A DNA stretch of 14,373 nt from an uncultured archaeon (GCA_903907555.1 CAIVOO010000089.1:1-14373), one strand, 5' to 3'; shown: positions 1-6,677, counted from the first letter of the stretch. Notes: generated from the letters alone by a model not told the origin. Numbers and translations: made by a program.

Positions 1-827
1 CAACTGCAGAGACTGGAAACATAACATTCAAGTCATTGCCTTACAACATTGCAAGGCCTGAAGTCGAGCAGACAAGCTCGTTTATTTACATATTTATTGC
101 GATATTAATCGGAACAGGGCTTGTGTTGCTGATAATCAAATTCGGGCAGTTCAATCTATGGAGGCTTTGGTTCTTCCTGAGTGTATTCATAACATTGACT
201 GTATCTTTGGCAGCATTCATTCCGCAGTTCGCTGCAATAATCCTTGCAGTGGGATTTGCCGTATGGAAGATATTCCGCCCGAACATTTATGTCCACAATC
301 TTACAGAAGTTTTCATCTACGGCGGATTAGCCGCGATATTTGTTCCAATAATGAATATGTTCTCTGTGTTCATGCTCTTAATACTAATTTCTGGCTATGA
401 CATGTATGCTGTCTGGAAGTCAAAGCACATGATAAGCATGGCAAAATTCCAGACACAATCAAAAGTCTTCGCAGGGCTTCTGATACCTTACGCAAAGCCA
501 GAGACAGCCAAGCTACGCGTGCCAACCCCGCATAAGACATTCAAGCATGTAGAAGTCCAAAGAAGAGTCAAGACAGCAGTCCTTGGAGGAGGAGATGTAG
601 GATTCCCACTAATATTCACAGGAGTCGTAATGAAATATCTGATGCTCCAATATCCAGCCTTTATAGGATTCTTATTATCGTTGATTGTAACATTATTCGC
701 AACACTTGCATTATCAATCCTGTTATTCAAAGCGCAGAAAGACAAATTCTACCCAGCAATGCCCTTCATAACAGCAGGATGCTTTGTAGGATATGGAGTT
801 GTGTGGCTGATAACTTTGCTAATATGA
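1..827 (+). CDS. Presenilin-like intramembrane aspartyl protease (A22/SPP family), 5' partial
   Basis: Probable membrane-embedded aspartyl protease of the presenilin/signal-peptide-peptidase homologue family, which cleaves transmembrane helices inside the lipid bilayer. The protein is almost wholly hydrophobic, with about eight membrane segments, and carries the family motifs in order: Tyr-Asp (Asp codon at 399-401), GxGD (Gly-Gly-Gly-Asp at 585-596) and a PAL-like Pro-Ala-Met (753-761). The two Asp residues are the expected catalytic pair, and the loop between them is hydrophilic, as in the family. The PAL motif has Met in place of Leu, a mild deviation. The frame is open to the left edge and the first possible start inside the window is a TTG at 36, so the true start probably lies outside: archaeal members are around 300 residues and about 270 are seen here. 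Its stop overlaps the next start as ATGA, so the two genes are probably co-translated. Confidence 0.85.
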   Translation, partial: TAETGNITFKSLPYNIARPEVEQTSSFIYIFIAILIGTGLVLLIIKFGQFNLWRLWFFLSVFITLTVSLAAFIPQFAAIILAVGFAVWKIFRPNIYVHNLTEVFIYGGLAAIFVPIMNMFSVFMLLILISGYDMYAVWKSKHMISMAKFQTQSKVFAGLLIPYAKPETAKLRVPTPHKTFKHVEVQRRVKTAVLGGGDVGFPLIFTGVVMKYLMLQYPAFIGFLLSLIVTLFATLALSILLFKAQKDKFYPAMPFITAGCFVGYGVVWLITLLI

Positions 828-1180
828 GCGATAAAATAATCTTCAAAGAAGATGAAGAAAAATTCTTTCAGAAATGCATAGAAAATAACAGCATCCCTAA
901 GAATGATGCATTGAAGCAGATTGTTTTTAAGCGTTTAATGAAAGATTTTGATGAGAAGAGAATTTATTCTGAACAGGAAGTCAATGAAATTATAAAGAAG
1001 CACTTCGAGGATTACACAACATTGCGAAGAGAGCTAGTCAATTTTGGGTATATGCAGCGTGATTCATTGAAAGGCGAATATAAAGTTGTAAAGAAAGAAT
1101 TAACTAAAGATGATTATCTGAAAAACACTTTGCTTAAAAGGGCTGCTATATCAATAAAAATTCTAAAGGAAGACGAATAA
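824..1180 (+). CDS. DUF2087-domain small protein
   Basis: A 118-residue soluble, charged protein. Residues about 35-90 match the DUF2087 pattern: a hydrophobic helix, then Arg-Ile-Tyr-Ser-Glu-x-Glu-Val-Asn, a second helix, and Tyr-x-Thr-Leu-Arg-Arg-Glu-Leu-Val-x-x-Gly (residues 64-75) followed by a basic strand. In bacteria this domain occurs alone or attached to transcription factors; its biochemical function is not established. The start chosen is the ATG at 824, which overlaps the upstream stop (ATGA). The frame is open further upstream, but that would overlap the protease gene. Coupling to an intramembrane protease suggests shared expression and possibly a functional link, for example a substrate-derived or soluble partner; this is inference only. 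A TATA box for the SRP RNA follows immediately. Confidence 0.75.
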   Translation: MSDKIIFKEDEEKFFQKCIENNSIPKNDALKQIVFKRLMKDFDEKRIYSEQEVNEIIKKHFEDYTTLRRELVNFGYMQRDSLKGEYKVVKKELTKDDYLKNTLLKRAAISIKILKEDE

Positions 1181-1191
1181 TTCTGGCAAAC

Positions 1192-1200
1192 ATTTAAAAA
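1192..1200 (+). promoter_or_regulatory. TATA box of the SRP RNA gene
   Basis: An AT-rich TTTAAAAA-type box sits about 25 bases before the first base of the predicted SRP RNA, the standard archaeal spacing. It begins 11 bases after the DUF2087 stop, so the RNA gene probably has its own promoter. Confidence 0.6.
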
Positions 1201-1218
1201 CCAATCCCTCATTTTCTA

Positions 1219-1497
1219 TGTCGGGTAGAATAGGCCGGGAGTGTAGCTCTCTCCTGTCACTGTAAGCGAGCTTTATGCAGGGCCGAAGCATCTGGAGCGG
1301 CGTAGTGGTTTATGCCAGGTCCTTTTCACGACTGTGAGATTCTGTCCTGCAGGATTGCTGTATTGGGAACCGTGTCAGGCTGGGAACAGAGCAGCACTAA
1401 CCATTGCAGTCGATGCTTGCGGGGGCGCGGAGTTGAGAACTGATTGGGATTCACCTGGTGTAGGTCATTGCGTCCATCCAGGTGCGCTTCTGCCCAC
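1219..1497 (+). ncRNA. ffs: Signal recognition particle RNA (archaeal 7S RNA)
   Basis: RNA scaffold of the signal recognition particle, which with SRP54 and SRP19 targets nascent secretory and membrane proteins. The helix 8 signature is complete: GTCAGG at 1374-1379, a CTG/CAG-closed GGAA tetraloop at 1383-1386, and AGCAGC at 1390-1395, the asymmetric loop bound by the SRP54 M domain. The ends pair as archaeal helix 1 (1223-1230 with 1488-1495, 8 bp with one G-U). Part of helix 5 is seen (1286-1291 with 1413-1418). A hairpin around 1292-1318 is the likely helix 6 (SRP19 site). A TGTAA motif at 1261-1265 lies beside an AGCTC/GAGCT stem (1245-1249 with 1268-1272), as expected for the Alu domain. 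The length of about 280 nt is slightly short of the usual 300 or so. The exact ends are approximate. No T-run follows the 3' end, so read-through into the next gene is possible. Confidence 0.94.
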
Positions 1498-1507
1498 TTA
1501 TAATCAA

Positions 1508-2050
1508 ATGAAAGCATTACTTATTATTGACATGATTGTCAGGGATGTGAAAAAAAGGAGCGATAGAAAGAGTCTAATAAGCAATCAATTAAAATTAATT
1601 CTTGCATTCAAAAAAGCAAAACAAAAGATAATCCTGGCAGGCGGAGATAAATCAGGCAAACCGTCAAAACACGTAAATCCCGTCATGCTGCGCCTCTGGG
1701 GGCATGAAGAATCAAAAAATCCTAAAGAAAACAAGGTCATCCCAGAATTGTTGAACTCTTATTACGACTATTATATCAATAAAAAAGGGTATAGTGCATT
1801 CTTCAAAACAAAACTCGAATCGATTTGTAAAAAAGAAAAGATAAAAGAGATTTATCTTGCAGGAATCTATTCAGGAGTTTGTGTTTATTTCTCAGCAGCA
1901 GATGCTGCGATGCGAGGCATACTGCCAATCCTTGTAACTGATGCGTCAGGAGCGCCTAATAAAAAATTGCATAAATTAAACATATCAAGATATACAGATA
2001 TTTTAGGTCCTGCAATCACGACAAATAAAGTATTAAAGAAGTTACATTAA
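1508..2050 (+). CDS. Isochorismatase-like cysteine hydrolase
   Basis: A 180-residue member of the isochorismatase/nicotinamidase alpha-beta hydrolase family. Visible landmarks: N-terminal strand ending in Asp8 (Leu-Leu-Ile-Ile-Asp), Lys92 or Lys93 just before Gly-Tyr-Ser-Ala-Phe-Phe, and Cys125 in Gly-Val-Cys-Val followed by the Ala-Ala-Asp-Ala-Ala-Met-Arg-Gly helix. Asp-Lys-Cys is the family catalytic triad. The segment Trp-Gly-His (64-66) matches the usual Trp-Pro-x-His turn. The Asp-x-His metal-binding pattern of nicotinamidases is not clear, so the substrate cannot be assigned. The start is the ATG at 1508. The frame is open upstream but runs through the SRP RNA, so that extension is rejected. 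There is no Shine-Dalgarno match. The stop overlaps the leuS stop by 3 bases within a shared TTAA, tail to tail. Confidence 0.85.
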   Translation: MKALLIIDMIVRDVKKRSDRKSLISNQLKLILAFKKAKQKIILAGGDKSGKPSKHVNPVMLRLWGHEESKNPKENKVIPELLNSYYDYYINKKGYSAFFKTKLESICKKEKIKEIYLAGIYSGVCVYFSAADAAMRGILPILVTDASGAPNKKLHKLNISRYTDILGPAITTNKVLKKLH

Positions 2051-5000
2051 CTTACTAATATCGCCGGCTTTCCTGGCATTGCGTTCTTCGCTTTTGCTTC
2101 TTTGGAATCCTGCGCTTTGATAACTTCTACTTCACAGCCAAATGTTGATTTAATATTTTCAACAGCGCTCTTCAATGCTTTATGTTCATCTTCCTGTCCA
2201 ACGATTCGTTCAGGAATCTTATCAATTATTCTAGGCAGTGATTTTGTTATTTCCTGCCCGTATCTCTTCAAGTCTGTAGACATAACTGCCTTCAAAATCT
2301 CGCCAATATTCCTTGTAGATGCTATTTTCTCTTTTACGATTTTGAAAAGCTCGTATTTCCAAGGCTCTGAAACAAAAAGCATTATTTTCTTAGGATTTTC
2401 AATCTTGGCAAGCTTCAGAACATCTCTTATGTCATAGACAATCGCATCGATGAACTTTTCTATCTGCTCGAAATCAGGATTTATCTTTTTCACGTCAGCC
2501 TTCGGCCATTTCTCTGCAGAGATTAATGTCTTGTTGCCTAAGGAATGCCACAATTCCTCTGCTGTGTGGGGCGCGAAAGGGCAAATCATTTTCAATAAAT
2601 CCTCAAATCCTTCTTTCGTCGGATTTTCAATCAAATAATCTGCATATCTTGTCAATTCAATAATCGCAAGATTGAATTTCAGAGCATCAAACAGTTCTGT
2701 GTACTTTATTATTGCGCTATTCTTCTTATGTTCATCTCTAGCATCTGGCTTCTTGAACTTCAATTCTGATATCTTCCAAATCTTTTGCACAAACCTAAAG
2801 CTTCCCTCAACTCCCTTGTCAGACCATTCCATATCTGATTCAGGGCTTGCAACAGACATCAAAAACAATCTTGCTGTGTCAATTCCGTATTTTTCAGAAA
2901 TATCTGTCTGATAGACAACATTCCCAAAACTCTTGCTCATCTTATGCCCGTCTTTGTAGACTATTCCCTGATTGAAAAGTGCATTGAATGGCTCGTCAAT
3001 CTTTAACATTCCCAAATCTCTCAAAGCCTTTGTCCAGAAGCGCGAATAAATAAGATGTCCGACAGCATGCTCTATCCCGCCGATATACTGATCGACAGGC
3101 ATCCAGTATGCAACTTCCTTCTTGTTGAATGCCTCTTTATTATTTTTTGGCGAGCAATAGCGCAAGAAATACCAAGATGAATCAACAAACCCTCCCATAG
3201 TGTCTGTTTCCCTTCTTCCTTTGCCTCCGCATTTCGGGCATTTCACTTCAACCCATTCTTTGACATGATTCAAAGGATTTCCTTGTTTAGAAAAATCAAC
3301 TTTTTCAGGAAGCTCTAGCGGAAGCTTTTCTTCAGGAATCATCCCGCACTTGTCGCAATATATTATCGGAATTGGAGTCCCCCAGTATCTCTGACGGGAA
3401 ATCAGCCAGTCCCTAAGCTTGTATTGTGTAATTTGCTTTCCAGAACCTATTTTTTCAAGATGTTTTGTGATTAAGCCTATCGCCTCTTGATTTTTTTTGC
3501 CTGTGAATTTCTCAGAATTGATGAGAATGCCGTCATCAGTGTATGCTTTATCGCCGTTAATATACCAATTCCACACTAAAATATTATTCTTTAAATTCAA
3601 GAAATTGGCAACATCTTTTTTGCTGACCCACTGCCCTTCATGATTCTCAACATCTTTTTCTTTCTGTTTGATGTATTTGTCTGAGCCTAATTCGACAATG
3701 AAAGCTTTCTGGTATGAATGTCGGTTTACATCTTTATGCCTTGCAAAGAATATTGATTCCATCTCATAGCCGACAGGCTTTACTGATTTTATGTCTTGGT
3801 ATCCTGATTCTTCCATAACCTCTCTTACAACAGCCTCTTCAGGAGTTTCACCTTTCTCTATGCCTCCAAGAATAATGCTCCTCCAGCCGAACTTTTTCCA
3901 GTCTAGCAAGAAATATTTATCTTCTTTCCAATGCTTTACAATTCCAAATACTGCTTTTCTTTCAGCAATTGGCTTATCTTTCCTTACAGCATCTGGCCCT
4001 TCAGTAGTTTCAAAAAACGGTGCAATCACTTGCTTTATCAGGATATTGTATTTTTTTGCGAATTCAAAATCCCTTTGGTCGTGTGCAGGAACAGCCATTA
4101 CAGCTCCTGTTCCATAATCTGCTACGACAAAATTTGCAGCATAAATAGGAACTTCCTCTTTTGTTAATGGATTGATTACATAGCTTCCCAAGAAAACTCC
4201 TTCTTTCTCTTTTTCTTCGTCTGTCTGGGCTTTCTTTGCAAGGGCTTCGACTTCTTTCTTGTTTTTTACAGTTAGTTCGCCAATCAATTTGTGCTTTGGC
4301 GACACTGTGACAAAAGTTACGCCGTAAATAGTATCAGGACGTGTAGTAAATACTTGTAGCTTATGCTTGCTTCCTTTTATCGGGAAATCAATCAATGTCC
4401 CTTCGCTCTTTCCAATCCAGTTTCTCTGAAGGTGCTTTATCCTTTCAGACCAGTCAAGCTTGTCAATATCATTAAGCAGTTCATCAGCATAATCTGTTAT
4501 TTTCAGGAACCACTGCTCCAAATCTTTTTCAATAACATCTGTATCCTCATGACGCCAGCATTTTCCGCCGACAACTTCTTCATTTGCAAGCACAGAATTG
4601 CATGCAGGGCACCAGTTTACAGGAGCTTTTTTCCTGTAGACTAATCCTTTTTCTAAGAATTTGAGAAAGAAATATTGATTCCACCTGAAATAATCTGGCT
4701 TGTGAGTCGCAAGAGTCCTGCTCCAGTCATAGCTGTTGCCCAAGGCTTTCATGTATTCTGTTATTGTGGCAATGGCTTTTTCTGTGTAGACTTTTGGATT
4801 TATTCCCTGCTTCTTTGCAGCATTTTCTGCAGGCAAGCCGAATGAATCAAAACCCATAGGATAGAGAACATTGAATCCATTCATTCGCTTGAATCTTGCG
4901 ACAGCATCTCCTATTGTGTAATTCCTCACATGCCCCATGTGCAGGAATGAAGCTGATGGGTAAGGAAACATCTCCATGCAGTAGAATTTCTTTTTCTTCG

Positions 5001-5079
5001 GGTCCTCAACAGACTTGAATATGCCTTCCTTCTCCCATTCCTTCTGCCATTTCTTTTCTATTTCATTATAGCTGGGCAT
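2047..5079 (-). CDS. leuS: Leucyl-tRNA synthetase with an inserted Nudix domain
   Basis: Class I enzyme charging tRNA-Leu with leucine, 1010 residues (typical LeuRS 820-970). Order: HMGH (47-50, the HIGH motif); zinc site Cys157, Cys160, Cys174, His177; editing domain with TTRPDT (245-250) and His-Asp-Gln-Arg-Asp (333-337); an inserted Nudix domain, about 356-511; the LRDWLISRQRYWG core (555-567); a second zinc ribbon (Cys575/578, Cys614/617); KMSKS at 713-717; anticodon-binding helices from about 790 to 860; and a C-terminal domain ending in Lys-Pro-Ala-Ile. The core wording (TTRPDT, HDQRD, WIGKSEG) is of bacterial LeuRS type, while the C-terminal part, around Trp907-Lys-Tyr and the final Lys-Ala-x-x-Ala-x-Pro-Gly-Lys-Pro-Ala-Ile-like tail, looks archaeal. 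Without the insert the length is about 855. The ATG lies about 21 bases from a TATA box, so the mRNA is probably leaderless. It is downstream of rpoN on the same strand. Confidence 0.96.
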   Translation of the reverse strand: MPSYNEIEKKWQKEWEKEGIFKSVEDPKKKKFYCMEMFPYPSASFLHMGHVRNYTIGDAVARFKRMNGFNVLYPMGFDSFGLPAENAAKKQGINPKVYTEKAIATITEYMKALGNSYDWSRTLATHKPDYFRWNQYFFLKFLEKGLVYRKKAPVNWCPACNSVLANEEVVGGKCWRHEDTDVIEKDLEQWFLKITDYADELLNDIDKLDWSERIKHLQRNWIGKSEGTLIDFPIKGSKHKLQVFTTRPDTIYGVTFVTVSPKHKLIGELTVKNKKEVEALAKKAQTDEEKEKEGVFLGSYVINPLTKEEVPIYAANFVVADYGTGAVMAVPAHDQRDFEFAKKYNILIKQVIAPFFETTEGPDAVRKDKPIAERKAVFGIVKHWKEDKYFLLDWKKFGWRSIILGGIEKGETPEEAVVREVMEESGYQDIKSVKPVGYEMESIFFARHKDVNRHSYQKAFIVELGSDKYIKQKEKDVENHEGQWVSKKDVANFLNLKNNILVWNWYINGDKAYTDDGILINSEKFTGKKNQEAIGLITKHLEKIGSGKQITQYKLRDWLISRQRYWGTPIPIIYCDKCGMIPEEKLPLELPEKVDFSKQGNPLNHVKEWVEVKCPKCGGKGRRETDTMGGFVDSSWYFLRYCSPKNNKEAFNKKEVAYWMPVDQYIGGIEHAVGHLIYSRFWTKALRDLGMLKIDEPFNALFNQGIVYKDGHKMSKSFGNVVYQTDISEKYGIDTARLFLMSVASPESDMEWSDKGVEGSFRFVQKIWKISELKFKKPDARDEHKKNSAIIKYTELFDALKFNLAIIELTRYADYLIENPTKEGFEDLLKMICPFAPHTAEELWHSLGNKTLISAEKWPKADVKKINPDFEQIEKFIDAIVYDIRDVLKLAKIENPKKIMLFVSEPWKYELFKIVKEKIASTRNIGEILKAVMSTDLKRYGQEITKSLPRIIDKIPERIVGQEDEHKALKSAVENIKSTFGCEVEVIKAQDSKEAKAKNAMPGKPAILVS
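3547..4014 (-). other. Nudix hydrolase domain inserted in LeuRS
   Basis: Residues 356-511 of the LeuRS have no counterpart in the normal enzyme, where the strand Ile-Lys-x-Val-Ile-Ala-Pro runs almost directly into Tyr-Thr-x-Asp-Gly-x-Leu-Ile-Asn-Ser. The insert carries a complete Nudix box at residues 405-427 (bases 3799-3867): Gly405, Glu411, Arg419, Glu420, Glu423, Glu424 and Gly426, matching Gx5Ex7REUxEExGU at every position. It begins with the usual Nudix strand (Ala-Val-Phe-Gly-Ile-Val-x-x-Trp), and Gly405 is preceded by a hydrophobic strand. All metal-binding glutamates are present, so an active pyrophosphohydrolase is expected. The substrate is unknown. Confidence 0.9.
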
Positions 5080-5100
5080 AGAGCAAAGATAATAATAACA

Positions 5101-5109
5101 ATATAAAAA
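5101..5109 (-). promoter_or_regulatory. TATA box of leuS
   Basis: On the minus strand a TTTTTATAT box lies 22-30 bases upstream of the leuS ATG, placing the transcription start at or next to the start codon (leaderless mRNA). The T-run overlapping it could also help end transcripts coming from rpoN, so leuS may be transcribed both alone and by read-through. Confidence 0.55.
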
Positions 5110-5156
5110 GCTTTAGCTTAGCATCTGCTCAGGTATTGTCGAAAGTTCAGATAACT

Positions 5157-5354
5157 TTAGAATTTCTTGAACTGAGCTGCTGTATCTATGAGGTCAACAT
5201 GCCCGATAAGCATTGCCCTGCAGCAGTATCTGTCCAATCCTAATGAATCGAGTATCTTTTTCTTGTCCTCGCCTTTCAAGGACCTCTCCTGGAACGATTC
5301 CCAGAGGTGTCCGATTGGTTTTCCGCATGAAAAGCATCTTATTGGTATTATCAT
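5157..5354 (-). CDS. rpoN: DNA-directed RNA polymerase subunit N (Rpb10 homologue)
   Basis: Small zinc-binding subunit of archaeal RNA polymerase that anchors the D/L assembly platform. All 65 residues match the family: Met-Ile-Ile-Pro-x-Arg-Cys7-Phe-Ser-Cys10-Gly at the start and Arg-Tyr-Cys44-Cys45-Arg in the second half, the atypical CxxC...CC zinc site, then the conserved His-Val-Asp-Leu-Ile-Asp. Length is normal. An AGGTGA Shine-Dalgarno sequence sits 6 bases before the ATG and overlaps the uS9 stop codon, so it is the last gene of the ribosomal cluster and is translated right behind uS9. The usual partner rpoK is not next to it here; leuS follows instead. Confidence 0.96.
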   Translation of the reverse strand: MIIPIRCFSCGKPIGHLWESFQERSLKGEDKKKILDSLGLDRYCCRAMLIGHVDLIDTAAQFKKF

Positions 5355-5358
5355 TTGT

Positions 5359-5760
5359 TCACCTGTAAGATTTCTGTATCTTCGCCCTGGCGTTTCCGCC
5401 TGTGTTTGGCTTTCTCGGCTCTCTCTGTCTTACATCTGCAACAAGCAGTGTCCTGTCGTATTCGAGGAATCTCTGCTTTAGCTTGTCGTCTTTTGTGTAT
5501 TCAACCAGCGCCTTTGCAATTGCAAGCCTTCCTGCATCTGCCTGCGAAATAACTCCGCCGCCCATTATCTTTAAGTTAACATCAACGTGATCTGAAACAT
5601 CTCCTGCCAATATCAGCGGCTCCCTAATCTTGAGTCTTGCCATCTTTGGCTGGTAATTGTCAATTAGCGTCTTGTTTATTCTGACAGCGCCTTTTCCATC
5701 GGTAATAGTCGCTCTCGCGATTGCCCTTTTCCTTGTGCCGCTTGCTGTTACAGTTTTCAT
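5359..5760 (-). CDS. rps9: 30S ribosomal protein uS9 (S9P)
   Basis: Small-subunit head protein whose C-terminal tail reaches the tRNA P site. 133 residues, normal for archaea. Seen: N-terminal Gly-Thr-Arg-Lys-Arg-Ala-Ile-Ala-Arg-Ala, the central Gly-Gly-Gly-Val-Ile-Ser-Gln-Ala-Asp-Ala-Gly-Arg-Leu-Ala helix, Arg-x-Arg-Glu-Pro-Arg-Lys, and the ending Gln-Lys-Ser-Tyr-Arg characteristic of the archaeal/eukaryotic form. The ATG overlaps the uL13 stop by 4 bases (ATGA), so translation is coupled. It is followed by rpoN after 4 bases, the classical archaeal L18e-L13-S9-rpoN order. Confidence 0.97.
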   Translation of the reverse strand: MKTVTASGTRKRAIARATITDGKGAVRINKTLIDNYQPKMARLKIREPLILAGDVSDHVDVNLKIMGGGVISQADAGRLAIAKALVEYTKDDKLKQRFLEYDRTLLVADVRQREPRKPNTGGNARAKIQKSYR

Positions 5761-6176
5761 ATTTTCGCTCCGAGATGCTTGCTTATCTCGCCAATAGTCA
5801 CATAATTGACTGTAGCAAGCCTAGAGACATTTGCCTCTTTTAGTGTTTCAAATTTCTTATTTTGAAGTTGAACAGGAACTCCGATATAGCATTTTACTCT
5901 TTTGAAAGCCTCTAATCCGCGCGCTTTCTTGTAAGGAAGCATTCCCCTGATCACTCTCTTGACCATCCTGTCAGCAGCTCTCGGGAAGAACGGGCCCTTG
6001 TAAGGGTTCCTTCCGAAATCTTTCTTCTGCTTGGATCTTGCAAAAACCATTGCCCTTTTTCCGGATATGATTGCCTTCTCGCAGTTTACTATCTCCACGA
6101 TTTCGCCTAACATAGCTTTCTTGGCAACCTGTGTTGCCATTCTTCCTACAAGCAGGTCTGTCGCGTCAAGTAACAT
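5757..6176 (-). CDS. rpl13: 50S ribosomal protein uL13 (L13P)
   Basis: Large-subunit protein acting early in assembly. 139 residues, in the archaeal size range. Seen: N-terminal Asp-Ala-x-x-Leu-Leu-Val-Gly-Arg-Met-Ala (the conserved uL13 start), Val-Asn-Cys-Glu-Lys-Ala, the segment Arg-Asn-Pro-Tyr-Lys-Gly-Pro-Phe-Phe typical of archaeal members, and Arg-Gly-Met-Leu-Pro-Tyr-Lys-Lys-Ala-Arg-Gly. The start overlaps the eL18 stop by one base (TAATG). The downstream overlap with uS9 is 4 bases. This close packing implies co-transcription and coupled translation. Confidence 0.97.
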   Translation of the reverse strand: MLLDATDLLVGRMATQVAKKAMLGEIVEIVNCEKAIISGKRAMVFARSKQKKDFGRNPYKGPFFPRAADRMVKRVIRGMLPYKKARGLEAFKRVKCYIGVPVQLQNKKFETLKEANVSRLATVNYVTIGEISKHLGAKI

Positions 6177-6538
6177 TATCCAATCACCCTTACTTCGCTT
6201 GATTTTGGCTTCTTTTTCATAAGCTCTTCAATAGTGAGTGTGCTTCCCTTGACGCTTGCAACCTTTTCCCTTGCCTGCTCTGAGAATTTCCATGCAGCCA
6301 AAGTTACTTTATGGTCCAAGCTTCCTGTGCCCAAAACCTTTCCAGGAACAACAACTATCTCATTCTCCTTTGTCGAGACATTAATCCTTGCGAGGTTAAC
6401 CTCTCTTCTCTGCCTTGACGGCTTCTCGAGATCATCTGCTATCCTGCCCCAAAGATTAGACTTGTCTTTATATGAAAGCAGCTTTAGCTCTCGAATGAGC
6501 TTTTGCAAGTTCTCGTTTGTTGGTCCTGTTCGATTCAT
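6176..6538 (-). CDS. rpl18e: 50S ribosomal protein eL18 (L18e)
   Basis: Large-subunit protein of archaea and eukaryotes, with no bacterial gene of the same name. 120 residues, the normal archaeal length. Seen: Arg-Thr-Gly-Pro-Thr-Asn near the start, Leu-Trp-x-Arg-Ile-Ala-x-x-Leu, Arg-Arg-Glu-Val-Asn-Leu-Ala-Arg-Ile, and the diagnostic Val-Val-Pro-Gly-Lys-Val-Leu-Gly-Thr-Gly (positions about 63-72) followed by Lys-Val-x-Leu-Ala-Ala. It begins 14 bases after the 3' end of the tRNA-Leu. If the tRNA is cut out of a common transcript, this mRNA is left with a leader of only about 14 bases and no evident Shine-Dalgarno sequence. Confidence 0.96.
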   Translation of the reverse strand: MNRTGPTNENLQKLIRELKLLSYKDKSNLWGRIADDLEKPSRQRREVNLARINVSTKENEIVVVPGKVLGTGSLDHKVTLAAWKFSEQAREKVASVKGSTLTIEELMKKKPKSSEVRVIG

Positions 6539-6552
6539 GTTCTTTATTATGA

Positions 6553-6670
6553 TGCGGGAGGAAGGAATTTCCCAACCTTCCCTTTTTGAAAAGGCTGATT
6601 TGAACCCTCGCAGGCACTAAGCCATACGGACCTCAACCGTACCCATTTGACCAGGCTCTGGCACTCCCGC
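6553..6670 (-). tRNA. tRNA-Leu (anticodon GAG), interrupted in the T-arm
   Basis: Class II tRNA decoding CUC/CUU. The 7-bp acceptor stem pairs perfectly (GCGGGAG at 6670-6664 with CTCCCGC at 6560-6554), with discriminator A at 6553 and no encoded CCA. The anticodon stem TACGG/CCGTA holds the loop TTGAGGT, giving anticodon GAG, followed by G37. The long variable arm closes with GGC/GCC. The T-arm starts normally (GAGGG then TTC) but its 3' strand CCTTC appears only after 32 extra bases. Removing these restores a 5-bp T-stem (one G-U) and a 7-nt T-loop fitting TTCRANY, and gives an 86-nt mature tRNA, normal for Leu. There is no intron at the usual 37/38 site. It lies between rpoD (7-base gap) and eL18. 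A tRNA-Leu at this spot is known from the haloarchaeal S9 operon. No TATA box is seen, so it is probably processed from the operon transcript. Confidence 0.88.
6570..6601 (-). other. Putative 32-nt non-canonical intron in tRNA-Leu T-loop
   Basis: The 32 bases between the start and end of the T-loop fold into a 10-bp stem (6597-6588 with 6582-6573, three G-U pairs) capped by five A's (6587-6583). Next to it, AAT (6600-6598) can pair with ATT (6568-6566), with 4-nt bulges TTCA on the 5' side and GGAA on the 3' side, and the outer helix is the T-stem itself. This is a relaxed bulge-helix-bulge, the shape recognised by archaeal tRNA splicing endonuclease. The junction can slide by one or two bases without changing the product (introns 6570-6601, 6569-6600 or 6568-6599), giving the loop TTCAATT. 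A slightly different register would give TTCAAAT. Confidence 0.7.
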
Positions 6671-6677
6671 GATGTAC

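Noticed and set aside
1334..1507. Upstream in-frame extension of the isochorismatase-like gene
   Set aside because: It runs through the conserved helix 8 and 3' half of the SRP RNA and gives Cys/Gly-rich sequence unlike the family. The family start Met-Lys-Ala-Leu-Leu-Ile-Ile-Asp is at 1508.
6561..6582. Alternative T-arm of the tRNA-Leu formed by GGAAGG/CCTTCC
   Set aside because: It would give a 10-nt loop without the TTC signature and a variable region of over 40 nt, whereas the GAGGG-TTC start gives a normal T-arm once 32 bases are removed.
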